Of a DNA stretch of 64,000 nucleotides, positions 26,323 through 35,622 are shown piece after piece. The stretch's first letter is position 1, and each line of letters opens with the position of its first letter. The position numbers and the translations under genes were made by a program. The notes under the pieces were generated by a model that did no database searches, was not told the DNA's origin, and was given only the letters and a program-made list of their open reading frames with translations. The DNA is from Bog-473 sp963828505. Its GTDB lineage: Bacteria > Actinomycetota > Acidimicrobiia > Acidimicrobiales > RAAP-2. The DNA lies in NCBI GenBank assembly GCA_963828505.1, contig CAWHFM010000009.1, positions 62,001 to 126,000 on the forward strand, read 5' to 3'.

Positions 26323-27585
26323 CTACGGTCTCGCGGCCCCGATGAGACCCTCGGTGAAGAGGGGCGCGTACTGCACGGTCGCCCCGGTGTAGGGAGCCTG
26401 GATCACGGTGTCGCTCCCGTAGGGGCCGGATCCGACGTACATCACGACGTGGTCGACCTGGTCGTCGCCGTCGAGATTGAAGTAATAGAGCAGGTCGCCG
26501 GGCTCCAGCGCGTTCAGTGAGACCTGGGGCAGGGAAGGCCACTGCGTCTCGGTCGTCCGCGGGATGTACACGCCCGCCTGGGCCCAGGCCCACTGGACCA
26601 GCCCCGAGCAGTCGAAGCCCACACCGGGCTCCTCGCCGCCCCAGACGTACGGCACCCCGAGCTGGGACTCGGCCGCCTGGACCGCATCCATTCCCGCGGT
26701 GTCGCCCGACGACGAGCCGGACACGGGTCCGGCGTAGCCCCCGGCCGCCTGGTTCGCCGCCGCGGTGGCGGCCGCACCGCTGGCCGACCCGCCGACGGCG
26801 TTCGCCACCGACGCCGCCGCGGCGGCTGCCGCGGCGGCGCGCTGGGCCGCCGCGGCGCTCGCGGCGCGTGCGGCCGCGGCGGCCTCGGCCTGCGCCTCCT
26901 CGACCGCCGCCTGTGCGACCTCCTGCGCCAGCTGGCCCTGGACCTGCTGCAGGGTCGCCTTGGTGGTGGCAGCCTGCTGCGCGTTGGCGGCCTCGAGCGA
27001 CTGGGCCTGTTGGGCCTCGGCCTGCGCCTGCGCCGCCGCGGCCTGCTGCTGCTGCTGCTCGGCCACCAGGCGCGTCTCAGAGTTCTGCAGCGTGTCCTCG
27101 GCGTCGGTCAGGTTGCCGACGATGTCGTTCGTGTACTGCTGGCGCGACTGGTCCTGCGTCGCCGACGACGAGAAGAACGACGCCAGACCGTTCACCGGCG
27201 TGCCGTACTCGTACGCCTCGACGGCGTCGGTGGACACCTGGCGCCGGTCGGCTGCCACCGCCACCTTCGTTCGATCCAGGGTGGCGCCCAGGGCGATGGC
27301 GGCGTGCTGCGCGGCCTGCATGTTCTGTACGGCCGTGTCGTAGCGGTCGTCGAGGACCGAGGACTGCTGCTCCTCCTGGGCCAGCGTCGCCTCGATCTGT
27401 TGAACCTGCGACGAAGTCGAGTTGATCTGGGCCTGGTTCGGTGCCGGACCCGCCACGGTGGTCGGCGTCGCTCCCACCGACATCGATCCCGTCACGGTGA
27501 CGGTCAGCGCGACGACAAGGCCCGCCATGGCGAGCCCGGAGCGGGTCGACCCGCGAACAGTGCCCCGACAATTCACTGCGCGCAC
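26323..27585 (-). CDS. secreted NlpC/P60 peptidoglycan hydrolase with coiled-coil region
   Basis: The protein has about 420 residues from GTG 27585. A basic start and a hydrophobic signal (AMAGLVVALTVTVTGSMSVGA) are followed by about 250 residues of Gln/Ala-rich coiled coil (QVQQIEATLAQEEQQSSVLD; runs of Ala and Gln). The C-terminal NlpC/P60 domain contains GVPYVWGGEEPGVGFDCSGL with the catalytic Cys, DHVVMYVG with the His, and a polar residue in VIQAPYTG. The layout is that of PcsB/RipA-type cell-wall endopeptidases, which split daughter cells or are held inactive by the coil. Its start lies 127 bases from the divergent carboxylesterase. ATG 27528 would shorten the signal. Confidence 0.88.
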   Translation of the reverse strand: MRAVNCRGTVRGSTRSGLAMAGLVVALTVTVTGSMSVGATPTTVAGPAPNQAQINSTSSQVQQIEATLAQEEQQSSVLDDRYDTAVQNMQAAQHAAIALGATLDRTKVAVAADRRQVSTDAVEAYEYGTPVNGLASFFSSSATQDQSRQQYTNDIVGNLTDAEDTLQNSETRLVAEQQQQQAAAAQAQAEAQQAQSLEAANAQQAATTKATLQQVQGQLAQEVAQAAVEEAQAEAAAAARAASAAAAQRAAAAAAAAASVANAVGGSASGAAATAAANQAAGGYAGPVSGSSSGDTAGMDAVQAAESQLGVPYVWGGEEPGVGFDCSGLVQWAWAQAGVYIPRTTETQWPSLPQVSLNALEPGDLLYYFNLDGDDQVDHVVMYVGSGPYGSDTVIQAPYTGATVQYAPLFTEGLIGAARP

Positions 27586-27712
27586 CGACAAAGAGTAACG
27601 GCTGGGGGAGTGGGGTCGTGGCACCCCCGTCTGTCGCGTCCTCGCAGGCACGAAGAGTTCGCGCACCGTTCACCATTGACCACCCCACCGTGCCTCCCTA
27701 GGGTGCGGGGAC

Positions 27713-29248
27713 ATGGAGGGGGTGGTCTCGGTCGCCGGCGGCCGGCTTCGGGGCGTGTGGCGGGGGGATCTCTGGTCGTTCTCGGGTGTCCCCTACGGCC
27801 GGGCGCCGACCGGGTCGTTGCGCTGGTTGCCGCCGCAGCCTCCCGAGCCCTGGGTCGGGGTCCGGGATTCCTCGGAGTTCGGGCCGATCGCTCCGCAACC
27901 ACCGTCGGTGCCGGGGCCGACGAGCACGGCGGAGCCGGGAGGGGCGGAGTCCCAGGACGAGGACTGCCTCTCGCTCAACGTGTGGACCCCTGCGCTTCCC
28001 GAGGAGCAGGCCGAGGCCGCACCGGGCCGCCCGGTCATGGTGTGGATCCACGGCGGCGGCTTCACCTCGGGCAGCGGTTCGGTCTTTCTCTATCGGGGCG
28101 GGAACCTGGTGCGCAACGGCGACGCCGTCGTGGTCACGATCAACTACCGCCTGGGGGCGCTGGGCTTCCTCGGCCTGCCCGGGCCGGACGGGCTGGTCGG
28201 CAACTGGGGACTGCACGACCAGGTGGCCGCGTTGCGCTGGGTCCACGACAACATCGCCGCGTTCGGCGGCAACCCGGACAACGTGACCGTCTTCGGGGAA
28301 TCGGCCGGAGCGATCAGCGTGGTCGCCCTGCTGGCTGCGCCGTCCGCATCCGGCTTGTTCCGCCGAGCGATCGTCCAGAGCGGTGGCGCGCACGTGCACG
28401 ACGGTGACCAGGCGGCGCGGGCCGCCTCCCGCCTGGCGGCGGCGCTCGGAATCGCCACCTACGACCGGGATGCGCTGATCGCGGTTCCCGCGGCCGATCT
28501 GGTAGCGGTGACGACCGAGCTCGGGGGACGCCGGCCCGACCCCGGCCTGCTGCCGATCCCGTTCCTGCCCGTGGTGGACGGCGCGTTCCTGCCGCAGCAC
28601 CCCCTCCATGCGGTGGCGTCGGGGGCGGCGTCTGCGGTCGATCTCGTCATCGGGTCGAACCGGGACGAGCTGACTCTCTTCGCGCTGGGCAACCCGGCGT
28701 TGTCGGCGCTCGACGGGGACGGCGTGTTGGGCTGGCTGGCCAACGCCCTGCCCGGCGCAGCGGCGGCGGAGGTGGTGTCGTCGTACCGGGCGGCGCGGGA
28801 AGCAAGGGACGAGCCGACTACTCCCCAAGACATCTGGGTGGCGGCCGGAAGCGACATCGTGTTCCGCTGGCCCGGCCTCCAGCTGGCAGCCGCGCACGGG
28901 GGGCGGTCCTTCGTCTACCTCTTCGAGTGGGCCTCGCCGGTCCTGGGTGGCGTGCTCGGCTCCTGCCACGCCCTCGAACTCCCCTTCGTGTTCGGGGCGG
29001 TGCACATCCCGGCCGTGCAGATGCTCACCGGCTCGGGACCGGAGGTCGCGCTGCTCTCGGATCAGATGCAGGCCGCGTGGCTGACGTTCGCCCGGGGTGG
29101 GAACCCGAGCCACGAGGGCATCGGCGAATGGCCCGCGTGGGAACGGGAACGCCGGACCACCATGGTGTTCGGCCCGCGAACGGGTGCGGTGCCGCGCCCG
29201 CGCGACGCCGAGCTCGGCGTGCTCGAGCGCTTCCGACCGCTTCCCTGA
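27713..29248 (+). CDS. type B carboxylesterase
   Basis: The protein has 511 residues and belongs to the cholinesterase-like alpha/beta-hydrolase family. The N-terminal conserved block includes FSGVPYGRAPTGSLRW and EDCLSLNVWTP. The oxyanion hole is WIHGGGFTSGSGS. The nucleophile elbow FGESAGAISV carries the Ser, SNRDELTLF the probable acid neighbourhood, and GSCHALELPFVFG the catalytic His. No signal peptide is seen, so it is probably cytoplasmic. It may act on p-nitrobenzyl-type esters or natural esters, and the substrate is unknown. It runs divergently from the NlpC/P60 gene and tail to tail with the P450. Confidence 0.93.
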   Translation: MEGVVSVAGGRLRGVWRGDLWSFSGVPYGRAPTGSLRWLPPQPPEPWVGVRDSSEFGPIAPQPPSVPGPTSTAEPGGAESQDEDCLSLNVWTPALPEEQAEAAPGRPVMVWIHGGGFTSGSGSVFLYRGGNLVRNGDAVVVTINYRLGALGFLGLPGPDGLVGNWGLHDQVAALRWVHDNIAAFGGNPDNVTVFGESAGAISVVALLAAPSASGLFRRAIVQSGGAHVHDGDQAARAASRLAAALGIATYDRDALIAVPAADLVAVTTELGGRRPDPGLLPIPFLPVVDGAFLPQHPLHAVASGAASAVDLVIGSNRDELTLFALGNPALSALDGDGVLGWLANALPGAAAAEVVSSYRAAREARDEPTTPQDIWVAAGSDIVFRWPGLQLAAAHGGRSFVYLFEWASPVLGGVLGSCHALELPFVFGAVHIPAVQMLTGSGPEVALLSDQMQAAWLTFARGGNPSHEGIGEWPAWERERRTTMVFGPRTGAVPRPRDAELGVLERFRPLP

Positions 29249-29255
29249 GCGGCCG

Positions 29256-30488
29256 CTACACCCGCACCAGGCGCAGGGGAAGGTGCCGGATGCCGGTGTG
29301 GCGGTTGCTGCGCATCCACTGGGGCTCGCCGGCCAGGCTGAAGAAGCTGACCGTCGAGAGCAGTTCCTCCAGGGCGATCCGGATTTCGAGGCGGGCCAGG
29401 TGCGCGCCGAGGCAGAAGTGGACGCCGTGACCGAACGAGAGGTGGGCATTGGGCTCACGCCCGAGCCGGAATTGATCCGGGTCATCGAACCGCGACGGGT
29501 CGCGGTTGGCCGACCCCTCCCACACCACCACCTTCTGGCCCGGCTCCACGGTGTGGTCCCGTAGCCGGCAGCGCTCGGTCGCGGTGCGCCGCTTCGACGG
29601 CGACGGCGTCGTCCAGCGCAGGATCTCCTCGACGGCCGTCTCGACCGGCACCGCCCCTTTGCGGAGAAGTTCGAGCTGGGCCGGCCACTCGGTGAACGCG
29701 AGCACCGCACCCGCGATGGCGTTGCGGGTCGTCTCCGCGCCGGCGGAGAAGAGCAAGGAGAAGAAGGCGGAGAGCTCGTCCTCGCTGAGGCGCGGCGGGC
29801 TGGCATCCTCGAGCTCGGCGTTGACCACGACCGAGAGCATGTCGTGGCGCGGGTGGACCCGCTTCTCGGCGATCAACGCGACTCCGTACTCGTACATCCG
29901 GCCGAGTGCGGCCTGGCGCCTGGGTGTCATCGTCAAGAGGTCGGACTCGTCGGGGAGGTCGAAGATGTGCTCGACCGCCTCGAAGAGGAGGTGCCGGTCC
30001 TCCTCGGGTACGCCGAGGAGGAGGCAGATGGCCTGCATCGGCAGCTCGGCCGCCACGTCGACGAGGAAGTCGCACTCGTCGCCCGCCGCCTCGAGGAGAG
30101 CGCGCATCCGGCGGTGCAGTTCGGGCGTGAGAGCCCGCACGGCCGCCGGGGTCAGGCCCTTGGTGACGAGGCGCCGGATACCCGCGTGCCGGGGGTCGTC
30201 CATCATGTTGAGGACGACGCCGGCTACGGGGAGATCCTGGATGATCGTCCCCCCGTAGGGCCGGTCGCCGCCGGTCTCCGAGGAGAACCGGACCGGGTCG
30301 CGCAAAACGGCGAGCACGTCGTCGTAGGTCGCCACGGACCAGAATCCCTCACCGTCGGGCGTGTGCCGCGTGGGCGCGTGCCACCAGACCGGAGCCTGCT
30401 CGCGGTGGGCCCGGAACACGTCGTGGGGAAAGCCGTGGGCGAACGTGTCCAGGTCGGTCAAGTCGACCTGCGACAGGTCCACAGCCAT
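29256..30488 (-). CDS. cytochrome P450
   Basis: The protein has 410 residues and is a soluble bacterial P450. The I-helix oxygen-binding stretch is FSAGAETTRNAIAGAVLAF, the ExxR motif is in VEEILRWTTPSP, and the heme loop is FGHGVHFCLGAHLARLE with the Cys ligand. The QDLPVAGVVLNMMDDPRHAG stretch recalls families that act on steroids, terpenes or fatty acids (for example CYP125/CYP142-like), but the exact family cannot be fixed by eye. No ferredoxin or reductase gene lies near. ATG 30488 gives a usual length. It points away from the tRNA 46 bases upstream. Confidence 0.95.
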   Translation of the reverse strand: MAVDLSQVDLTDLDTFAHGFPHDVFRAHREQAPVWWHAPTRHTPDGEGFWSVATYDDVLAVLRDPVRFSSETGGDRPYGGTIIQDLPVAGVVLNMMDDPRHAGIRRLVTKGLTPAAVRALTPELHRRMRALLEAAGDECDFLVDVAAELPMQAICLLLGVPEEDRHLLFEAVEHIFDLPDESDLLTMTPRRQAALGRMYEYGVALIAEKRVHPRHDMLSVVVNAELEDASPPRLSEDELSAFFSLLFSAGAETTRNAIAGAVLAFTEWPAQLELLRKGAVPVETAVEEILRWTTPSPSKRRTATERCRLRDHTVEPGQKVVVWEGSANRDPSRFDDPDQFRLGREPNAHLSFGHGVHFCLGAHLARLEIRIALEELLSTVSFFSLAGEPQWMRSNRHTGIRHLPLRLVRV

Positions 30489-30534
30489 GGGCCATCCTGT
30501 TCGGCCCACCGGCGAGGGTCAAGAATGGTGGTGC

Positions 30535-30608
30535 GGGGGCGTAGCCCAATCGGCAGAGGCAGGGCGCTTAAACCGTCCCAAGTGAGGGTTCGAATCCCTC
30601 CGCCCCCA
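30535..30608 (+). tRNA. tRNA with anticodon UAA (Leu codon UUA) but class I short variable loop
   Basis: A full cloverleaf can be drawn. The 7-bp acceptor stem GGGGGCG pairs perfectly with CGCCCCC (30601-30607), and the discriminator is A. The D arm has a 3-bp GCC/GGC stem. The anticodon stem GGGCG pairs with CGTCC around the loop CTTAAAC, so the anticodon is UAA at 30569-30571. The variable loop CAAGT has only 5 bases. The T arm is GAGGG-TTCGAAT-CCCTC. No CCA is encoded. Bacterial leucine tRNAs are normally class II with a long variable arm, so identity is doubtful although the anticodon reads UUA. The 74-base length excludes a hidden long arm. Confidence 0.85.
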
Positions 30609-30660
30609 CAGACACACCTCGCAGGCTGCAACATCGACCACGACCTCAAGGAGGACGGCG

Positions 30661-31765
30661 TGACATCCGATGCCGACGTTTCACCTGGGAGGAACCGCCA
30701 CCTTGGAGGCCTGGCGTCAGGTTCGACGCATGCTCGACGACCTGACGGCGTCGATCGAGAACGAAGCCGAAACGGAGCTCGAACTGCTGGAGGGCATCCG
30801 GGTTCTGCCCGGACGACGGCACTCTGCAGCGAGCTGTCGGTCGACATCGATCCGGACGCACCCTGGTTCTTCAGCATGAACACCGAGGTCCGCATGCTCG
30901 GCGGTCCGAATCCCGACGGCGAGTACTACCTTGCGATGATCGACGGCACCACGGCGCTACCGGGTGCGTGGCCGCCGCGGCACATCGGCCTACCTCGGAC
31001 TTCAGGTACTGGCCGGGCATCGGACTGACGCCCGCGCCGAATGGCGGCTACGTCTCCGATCGTGACCTCGACCTCGACAGACGACGGCGTCGGTTCACGC
31101 TTCGTCCTGGCCGACAGAGCGGCCACCAGAAGACGAACTCGCCGCCGCCACCGTGGGTGTCCATTCCTCCCGATGCCTCGGCGATCCTCGTGCGCGAGTA
31201 CATCGCCGACCGGCACAGTCGAGACAGCTTGCTGAGCTCTGCGATCGCCATGGTGGATCCCCGGTCTCTTCACCCCGCCTGCCCTCCGACGACCAACTGG
31301 CCGAGCAGTTGACCGGCATGGCGTGGACGATCGCCAAGCTCACGACCTTGCACCGGACCATCCGTCCGGAGCTCCTCGACCAGCCGAACGAGTTGATCAC
31401 CGCCGAGGCCGCCGATCTCGGGAGCAGCCGACACGACACCCGACAACCTCTACATGCTGGGGACTTTCCGCCTCGACGCCCGAGCAGGCGCTCGTGCATC
31501 GACCTCGAGCCCCGGCCACCCGCTACTGGAGCGTGACCGTCGAGAACATCTGGCACGAATGCATCGATGCCAGACGACGCCGAAGTTCGATCACAAAGCC
31601 GGCGTCGATCGCCGAGGCCGACGGAACAGTACGCATCGTGGTGAGCCGCCACAGGATCCAGGTCGACGACAACTGGATCGACACCGGTGGTCGTCACCGT
31701 GGCTTCGTCGACCCTCCGGTGGCTCGACAATCCGGAACCGCCGCCCGGTCTCCTCGCATCTGACC
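30661..31765 (+). pseudogene. decayed DUF1214-family gene with many frameshifts
   Basis: Pieces of one DUF1214-like protein can be followed through all three forward frames. They are LEAWRQVRRMLDDLTASIEN; DIDPDAPWFFSMNTEVRMLG then GPNPDGEYYLAMIDGTTA; a YRVRGRRGTSAYLGLQVL-type strand; WVSIPPDASAILVREYIADR; LAEQLTGMAWTIAKLTTLHR; RYWSVTVENIWHECIDARRR; DGTVRIVVSR; and DTGGRHRGFV ending in RWLDNPEP. At least six frame changes are needed, so no full protein can be made. DUF1214 proteins are common in mycobacteria and relatives; their function is unclear. The remnant begins about 50 bases after the tRNA. Confidence 0.8.
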
Positions 31766-31769
31766 ACCG

Positions 31770-32978
31770 TCGTGGAGTTGGCCGGACTGACTGGCGACCG
31801 AGTCGACTCGACCAAGAACGTCTCCTCGACCGAGGCCGTCTCCATCGCCGGCAGCGACGACCTCGGCGAACCCACGTGGGGAGAAGGGCTGGCCGTCCTC
31901 CTCGACTCGCTCAGCGGCGAAGCCCAGCTGAACGACATCGGCGTCGAAGTGGTCGCGACCGAGAGCTGACGGCGTACCTCGCCAACGAGGCTGGGAAAGA
32001 CCGCCTGGCGACGCGAGCACCAGACGGTGGCGGAAGGCACGGGCGACCCGGCCCATCGTCTTCGTCGGACAACCCGAACCGTCACGACGATCCTTTCGAT
32101 CTCCTCGGGTAGCACCCTGAGCTCCGGCGCCCCTCTGACCGGGGAGGTCGACCGACCAGTCCCGGCCGCTACGGCTCGACCTACTTGGAACGATCCCGTA
32201 TCGCCGAGGTGCAGGCGACCATTCCGACTGGCCGACAGTCGCTCATCCCTGGCTTCACGACCTTCCATCCCATGGGGGCACGGTTGGGTCAGGAGTGCGT
32301 CAGGATCACGGCTTCCGACTTCCGGAGCATGATCTTTCCGACGCAGTACCGGATACCGACCTACAACCACTGGCTTCTTGAGGAGGCGGATCTCTGGCTC
32401 CCGCCTATCGGTGGCACCGCCGCTTTCTCCAGCATCTCCAATCGCGACAATCCGGTCGGTCAGTGGCTCCTCAAGTCACCGGCGCACCTCTGGCATCTCG
32501 ATGCGCTGGCCACCGAGTATCCCGACGCCATCATCGTGCAGACTCACCGCGATCCGCTGGTGGTCGTCGCCTCGGTCAGTGCTCTTGTTGGCCACCTCGC
32601 CGGCTCGCATCGGACGAGATCTCGCTCTCCGAGATGGGCGCCGATTAGCCAGATGACATCTTTCTCGGCCTCGAACGGGGCATGAGCTCGCGGCAGCGAG
32701 GGGCGTTTCCGGCCGACCAGATCATCGACGTCCAGTACGGGACGTTCAGGGTAGACCCGCTGGCGGCGATCGCGTCCATCTACACGGCGATGCGTCGCGA
32801 ACTGACGCCGACGACCGAGCAGAAGATGCGACGGTTTCTTGCCGATCACCCCGGCGATGGCGGTGGAGGTGGATCCCGGTACCGGTTCAGCGACACCGGC
32901 CTCGACCAGGGAGCATTGCGCGCCCGCGCCGAGAGTTATCAGGCAACCTACGGCGTACCCTCCGAGGCTCTGTCTTGA
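31770..32978 (+). pseudogene. decayed sulfotransferase gene with several frameshifts
   Basis: Fragments of a Sulfotransfer_3-like protein are spread over the forward frames. They are GEGLAVLLDSLSGEAQLNDI; a damaged P-loop neighbourhood VFVGQP; SLIPGFTTFHPMGARLGQEC; QYRIPTYNHWLLEEADL; GQWLLKSPAHLWHLDALATE; YPDAIIVQTHRDPLVVVASV (3'-phosphate side); then AAIASIYTAMRRELTPTTEQ and the usual end RYRFSDTGLDQGALRARAES. The order is right, but at least four frame changes break it. Intact relatives transfer sulfate from PAPS to hydroxyl groups. It directly follows the DUF1214 remnant in the same direction, so the two were probably once an operon. Confidence 0.8.
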
Positions 32979-33171
32979 GGACGTCCCGGGTGCAGCTACG
33001 TGCCGTCGGGGTTGGCGCCCGCCGCTCCGCGACGGTCGACGACGGTGCAGCATCGGGCAATCCCGTCACCTCCACCCATAAGTCCCTGGGAGAGAGGGAC
33101 CAGGCCACGAAACGCGACGGAAGAGCGCGCTGGGCGCACCGTGACGGAAAGGCGCGGCACGAAGGGGCGGC

Positions 33172-33291
33172 TCAGGACATGATCTGTGACTCCGGCTCTT
33201 CGAGGTACATGCGATCGAAGCATTCCAGCTCGAGGGCCCGCCGCTCCTCGGGACCAAGGCGTCGCCGGACCCGCTCGGAGTGCGCTGTCAT
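33172..33291 (-). CDS. 39-residue ORF translationally coupled to the acyltransferase
   Basis: A small frame begins at ATG 33291 and overlaps the acyltransferase stop in an ATGA junction. It encodes 39 residues rich in Glu and Arg: MTAHSERVRRRLGPEERRAL, then a C-terminal part with LECFDRMYLEEPESQ. There is no membrane segment or known motif, and it should form one amphipathic helix. The tight overlap favours coupled translation, but a chance frame cannot be ruled out. No function is assigned. Confidence 0.4.
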   Translation of the reverse strand: MTAHSERVRRRLGPEERRALELECFDRMYLEEPESQIMS

Positions 33292-34490
33292 CTTCCTACC
33301 GTGATCGCGAGTGGCGACGAGGCTGGAACTGGACCCACCGGCGTCGGACCAGGCTCTCGAGCGGGCTGTCGAGGAGGGGTCGATGTGAAGCGGTGCTTGC
33401 GCACCAGTGCCGGCCGCTCGACGAGTCGCCACGAGACTTCAGCCGACGCGAAGGTCGCGGCGAGCGCCAGCGGCACACCAAGGAGGCCGATGCGAGCGAG
33501 CCAGGTCAGCCATACGTAATGCCAGAGATACAGGCCATAGGAACGCCGACCGACGAACGTCGCGACGGGAGAGCTCACGAGTCCGGACCGTCGCCCCGAT
33601 CCTTCGCCGATGAGGGCTACCACCATGAGCCCAGCCGCGGCAGACACGGCGACCCAGGTCAGGGTGAAGACCGGGCGGGAGGCAGCGTGGCGGAAGACCC
33701 AGGAGCCCCATACGAGGAAGAGGATGCAGCCGACAAGAGCGGTGGGTTGTCCCCATCCGTGCAGCACGCGCAACCACCGGACCCGTTGCGTCCAGGCCAG
33801 CGCGAGGGCTGCACCAACCAGGAAGCTCCCGGCCCGCGTGTCGGCGCTCATGTCGAGCGCGAGCGACATTCCGTGTCCGTCGCGCAGCGCGACGTCGATG
33901 AACGAGGCGGCGGCGGCCAGTCCGGCTGCCCACCTCACTACGGCCTGCGAGCGGTAGCAAAGCATCAGGGCCAACACCGGCGCCCACAGGAGATAGAACT
34001 GCTCCTCCACGGCGAGGGACCACAGGTGCCCGAGCGGCACGTACCCCGAGAACCATCCCCGTATGTCGGCCCAATTCGTCATGTACATGAGCGCGCCGCC
34101 CACCCCCTCGAGGCCGACCACGGGGGACGTTCCCACTCCTGTGCCTCCTCCTGGCACCGTGGTCGTCCAGGAGGCATGGCCCCACATCGCGAGTACCACG
34201 GCAAACCAGCCGGCGAGGAAGAAGCCCAGAGCGGGAAGCAATCGAACCGCACGACGAGCGAAGAAGTTCTTCAGAGACACTCGGCCCGTCGTCGAGCGCT
34301 CCTCGACCAGCAGCGCGGTGATGAGGAACCCACTCAGCGCGAAGAAGACGAACATGGCGACCTGGCCGATCGCCAACGGGAGGACCCATGAGTGTGAGCA
34401 GAACACGACACCCCACGCGATGCCGCGAATGCCGTCGAGCTCGGGTCGGCGCCCGAGTTGCCGCGACGCGAGTGCGAGGTCGGGGGGCAC
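33288..34490 (-). CDS. OafA/YrhL-type membrane acyltransferase
   Basis: The protein has 400 residues and belongs to the acyltransferase-3 family, with about ten membrane segments. The N-terminal conserved block is RRPELDGIRGIAWGVVFCSH, then FVFFALSGFLITALLVEER and KNFFARRAVRLLPAL. The WSLAVEEQFYLLW motif in the central loop is diagnostic, and YGLYLWHYVWL near the end is typical. Such enzymes O-acetylate or O-acylate surface sugars. The usual first His is in VVFCSH. The start is GTG 34490. No SGNH domain is attached. Neighbours give no glycan operon here, so it may act on glycans made elsewhere in the window. Confidence 0.9.
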   Translation of the reverse strand: MPPDLALASRQLGRRPELDGIRGIAWGVVFCSHSWVLPLAIGQVAMFVFFALSGFLITALLVEERSTTGRVSLKNFFARRAVRLLPALGFFLAGWFAVVLAMWGHASWTTTVPGGGTGVGTSPVVGLEGVGGALMYMTNWADIRGWFSGYVPLGHLWSLAVEEQFYLLWAPVLALMLCYRSQAVVRWAAGLAAAASFIDVALRDGHGMSLALDMSADTRAGSFLVGAALALAWTQRVRWLRVLHGWGQPTALVGCILFLVWGSWVFRHAASRPVFTLTWVAVSAAAGLMVVALIGEGSGRRSGLVSSPVATFVGRRSYGLYLWHYVWLTWLARIGLLGVPLALAATFASAEVSWRLVERPALVRKHRFTSTPPRQPAREPGPTPVGPVPASSPLAITVGR

Positions 34491-34779
34491 CTCACTGGGT
34501 TACCAACGCAAACTTGGAGGTCACTGAGCCCCGCGTTGGACTCGTGTCAGCGCGGCCTGGGATTTTGATGAGTCGGCCCACGCTTTCGTCGTCACGGCCG
34601 TGTCGCCTGAGTTGTGGCTGAGGCGGGAATACCGTCGCTCACGGCGCCAGCAGGCTCAACAGGTGTTCGCGGTCGGGGCCGGAAGGACCATGAGATCGAT
34701 GCGGAACGTCAGGTGAGGGAGTGAACCTGAGTCGATCGAATGGCATCGGCGGATGCCGAATGATCCCTTCCCAATGACC
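34491..34779. other. 289-base gap between acyltransferase and DegV genes
   Basis: This gap lies upstream of the acyltransferase, which runs leftward, and beyond the stop of degV, also leftward. I see no tRNA, clear hairpin with U-tract, repeat or conserved reading frame here. A promoter for the acyltransferase is expected near its 5' edge but no convincing -35/-10 pair stands out. Confidence 0.5.
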
Positions 34780-35622
34780 CTATGTAGCCGCGACCCAGCT
34801 GACGCCGATCATCTGGGGGCCGCCGTGCACGCCGACGACGGCTCCCAACGTGCCGACCCGAATGACCTCTCGGGGAAAGCGGGGAGCGATCAGCTCGAGA
34901 AATTGATCGATGTCGGGAGCGCCACCATGCATTACCGCGACGTCCTCGACTGGCCCGGCGTTGCTCAGGCGTTCGTAGAGCATCTGCAGTGCCCTCTTGC
35001 GAGTCCGAGCCTTACCGGCTTCTTGGACGACGCCACCGGTGAGGTCGATCACGGGCTTGATCGACAGCAGCGACCCAACCATTGCCGTCGCGCCCCCGAT
35101 CCGCCCACCCTTCTTCAGGTTCTCCAACGTATTCAGCGCGGCAACGACGTGTGTGCGCCGGATGAGGTCGTTCACTCGCTCCAACACTGCGCCCACGTCA
35201 ACCCCTCTGGCGGCTTCTCTGGCGCCTTCGACCACGAGTGTGCCGAGTCCGCTTGAAACCGTGCGGCTGTCGATCACATGGACGAGAATCCGGCCCTCGC
35301 ACGCGGCCGCCGCCGTGCGGGCCGACTGAAATGTGGTTGACAGCTCGCCCGAGATGTTGAGACACACCACTGCCTCGGCGCCCGCATCGCTGGCGTGGCG
35401 AAACGCCTCCTCGAACGCACCGGGCGAGGGGCAGGCCGTCTGAGGGAGGTCCTCGGTGTTCGCCATTCGCCGGTAGAACTCTTCGACGCTCAGGTCCTGT
35501 CGGTCGGTGAATTCTTCGCTCCCAAATCGGATGGTCAGCGGGACAATGGCGACGTTGAACGGTTCGATGTCCTCCTGCTCCAGGTCGCAGGAGCTATCGG
35601 TAACGACGAAGACACCAGGCAT
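34780..35622 (-). CDS. DegV family fatty-acid-binding protein
   Basis: The protein has 280 residues. It starts VFVVTDSSCDLEQEDIEPFN, the DegV opening, and has VPLTIRFGSEEFTD, the hallmark TACPSPGAFEEAFRHA and LNISGELSTTFQSARTAA. VIDSRTVSSGLGTLVVEGA and NTLENLKKGGRIGGATAMVG (fatty acyl-binding side), then SIKPVIDLTGG, complete it. Family members present fatty acids to fatty acid kinase FakA in firmicutes; no FakA gene lies in the window. ATG 35622 is preceded by a strong GAGGAGG-type site on the reverse strand. It appears to be a single-gene unit. Confidence 0.92.
   Translation of the reverse strand: MPGVFVVTDSSCDLEQEDIEPFNVAIVPLTIRFGSEEFTDRQDLSVEEFYRRMANTEDLPQTACPSPGAFEEAFRHASDAGAEAVVCLNISGELSTTFQSARTAAAACEGRILVHVIDSRTVSSGLGTLVVEGAREAARGVDVGAVLERVNDLIRRTHVVAALNTLENLKKGGRIGGATAMVGSLLSIKPVIDLTGGVVQEAGKARTRKRALQMLYERLSNAGPVEDVAVMHGGAPDIDQFLELIAPRFPREVIRVGTLGAVVGVHGGPQMIGVSWVAAT

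Noticed and set aside
33186..34391. Forward-strand frame across the acyltransferase
   Set aside because: It has no motif, low-complexity composition and lies antisense to a gene with clear membrane segments and the family signature.
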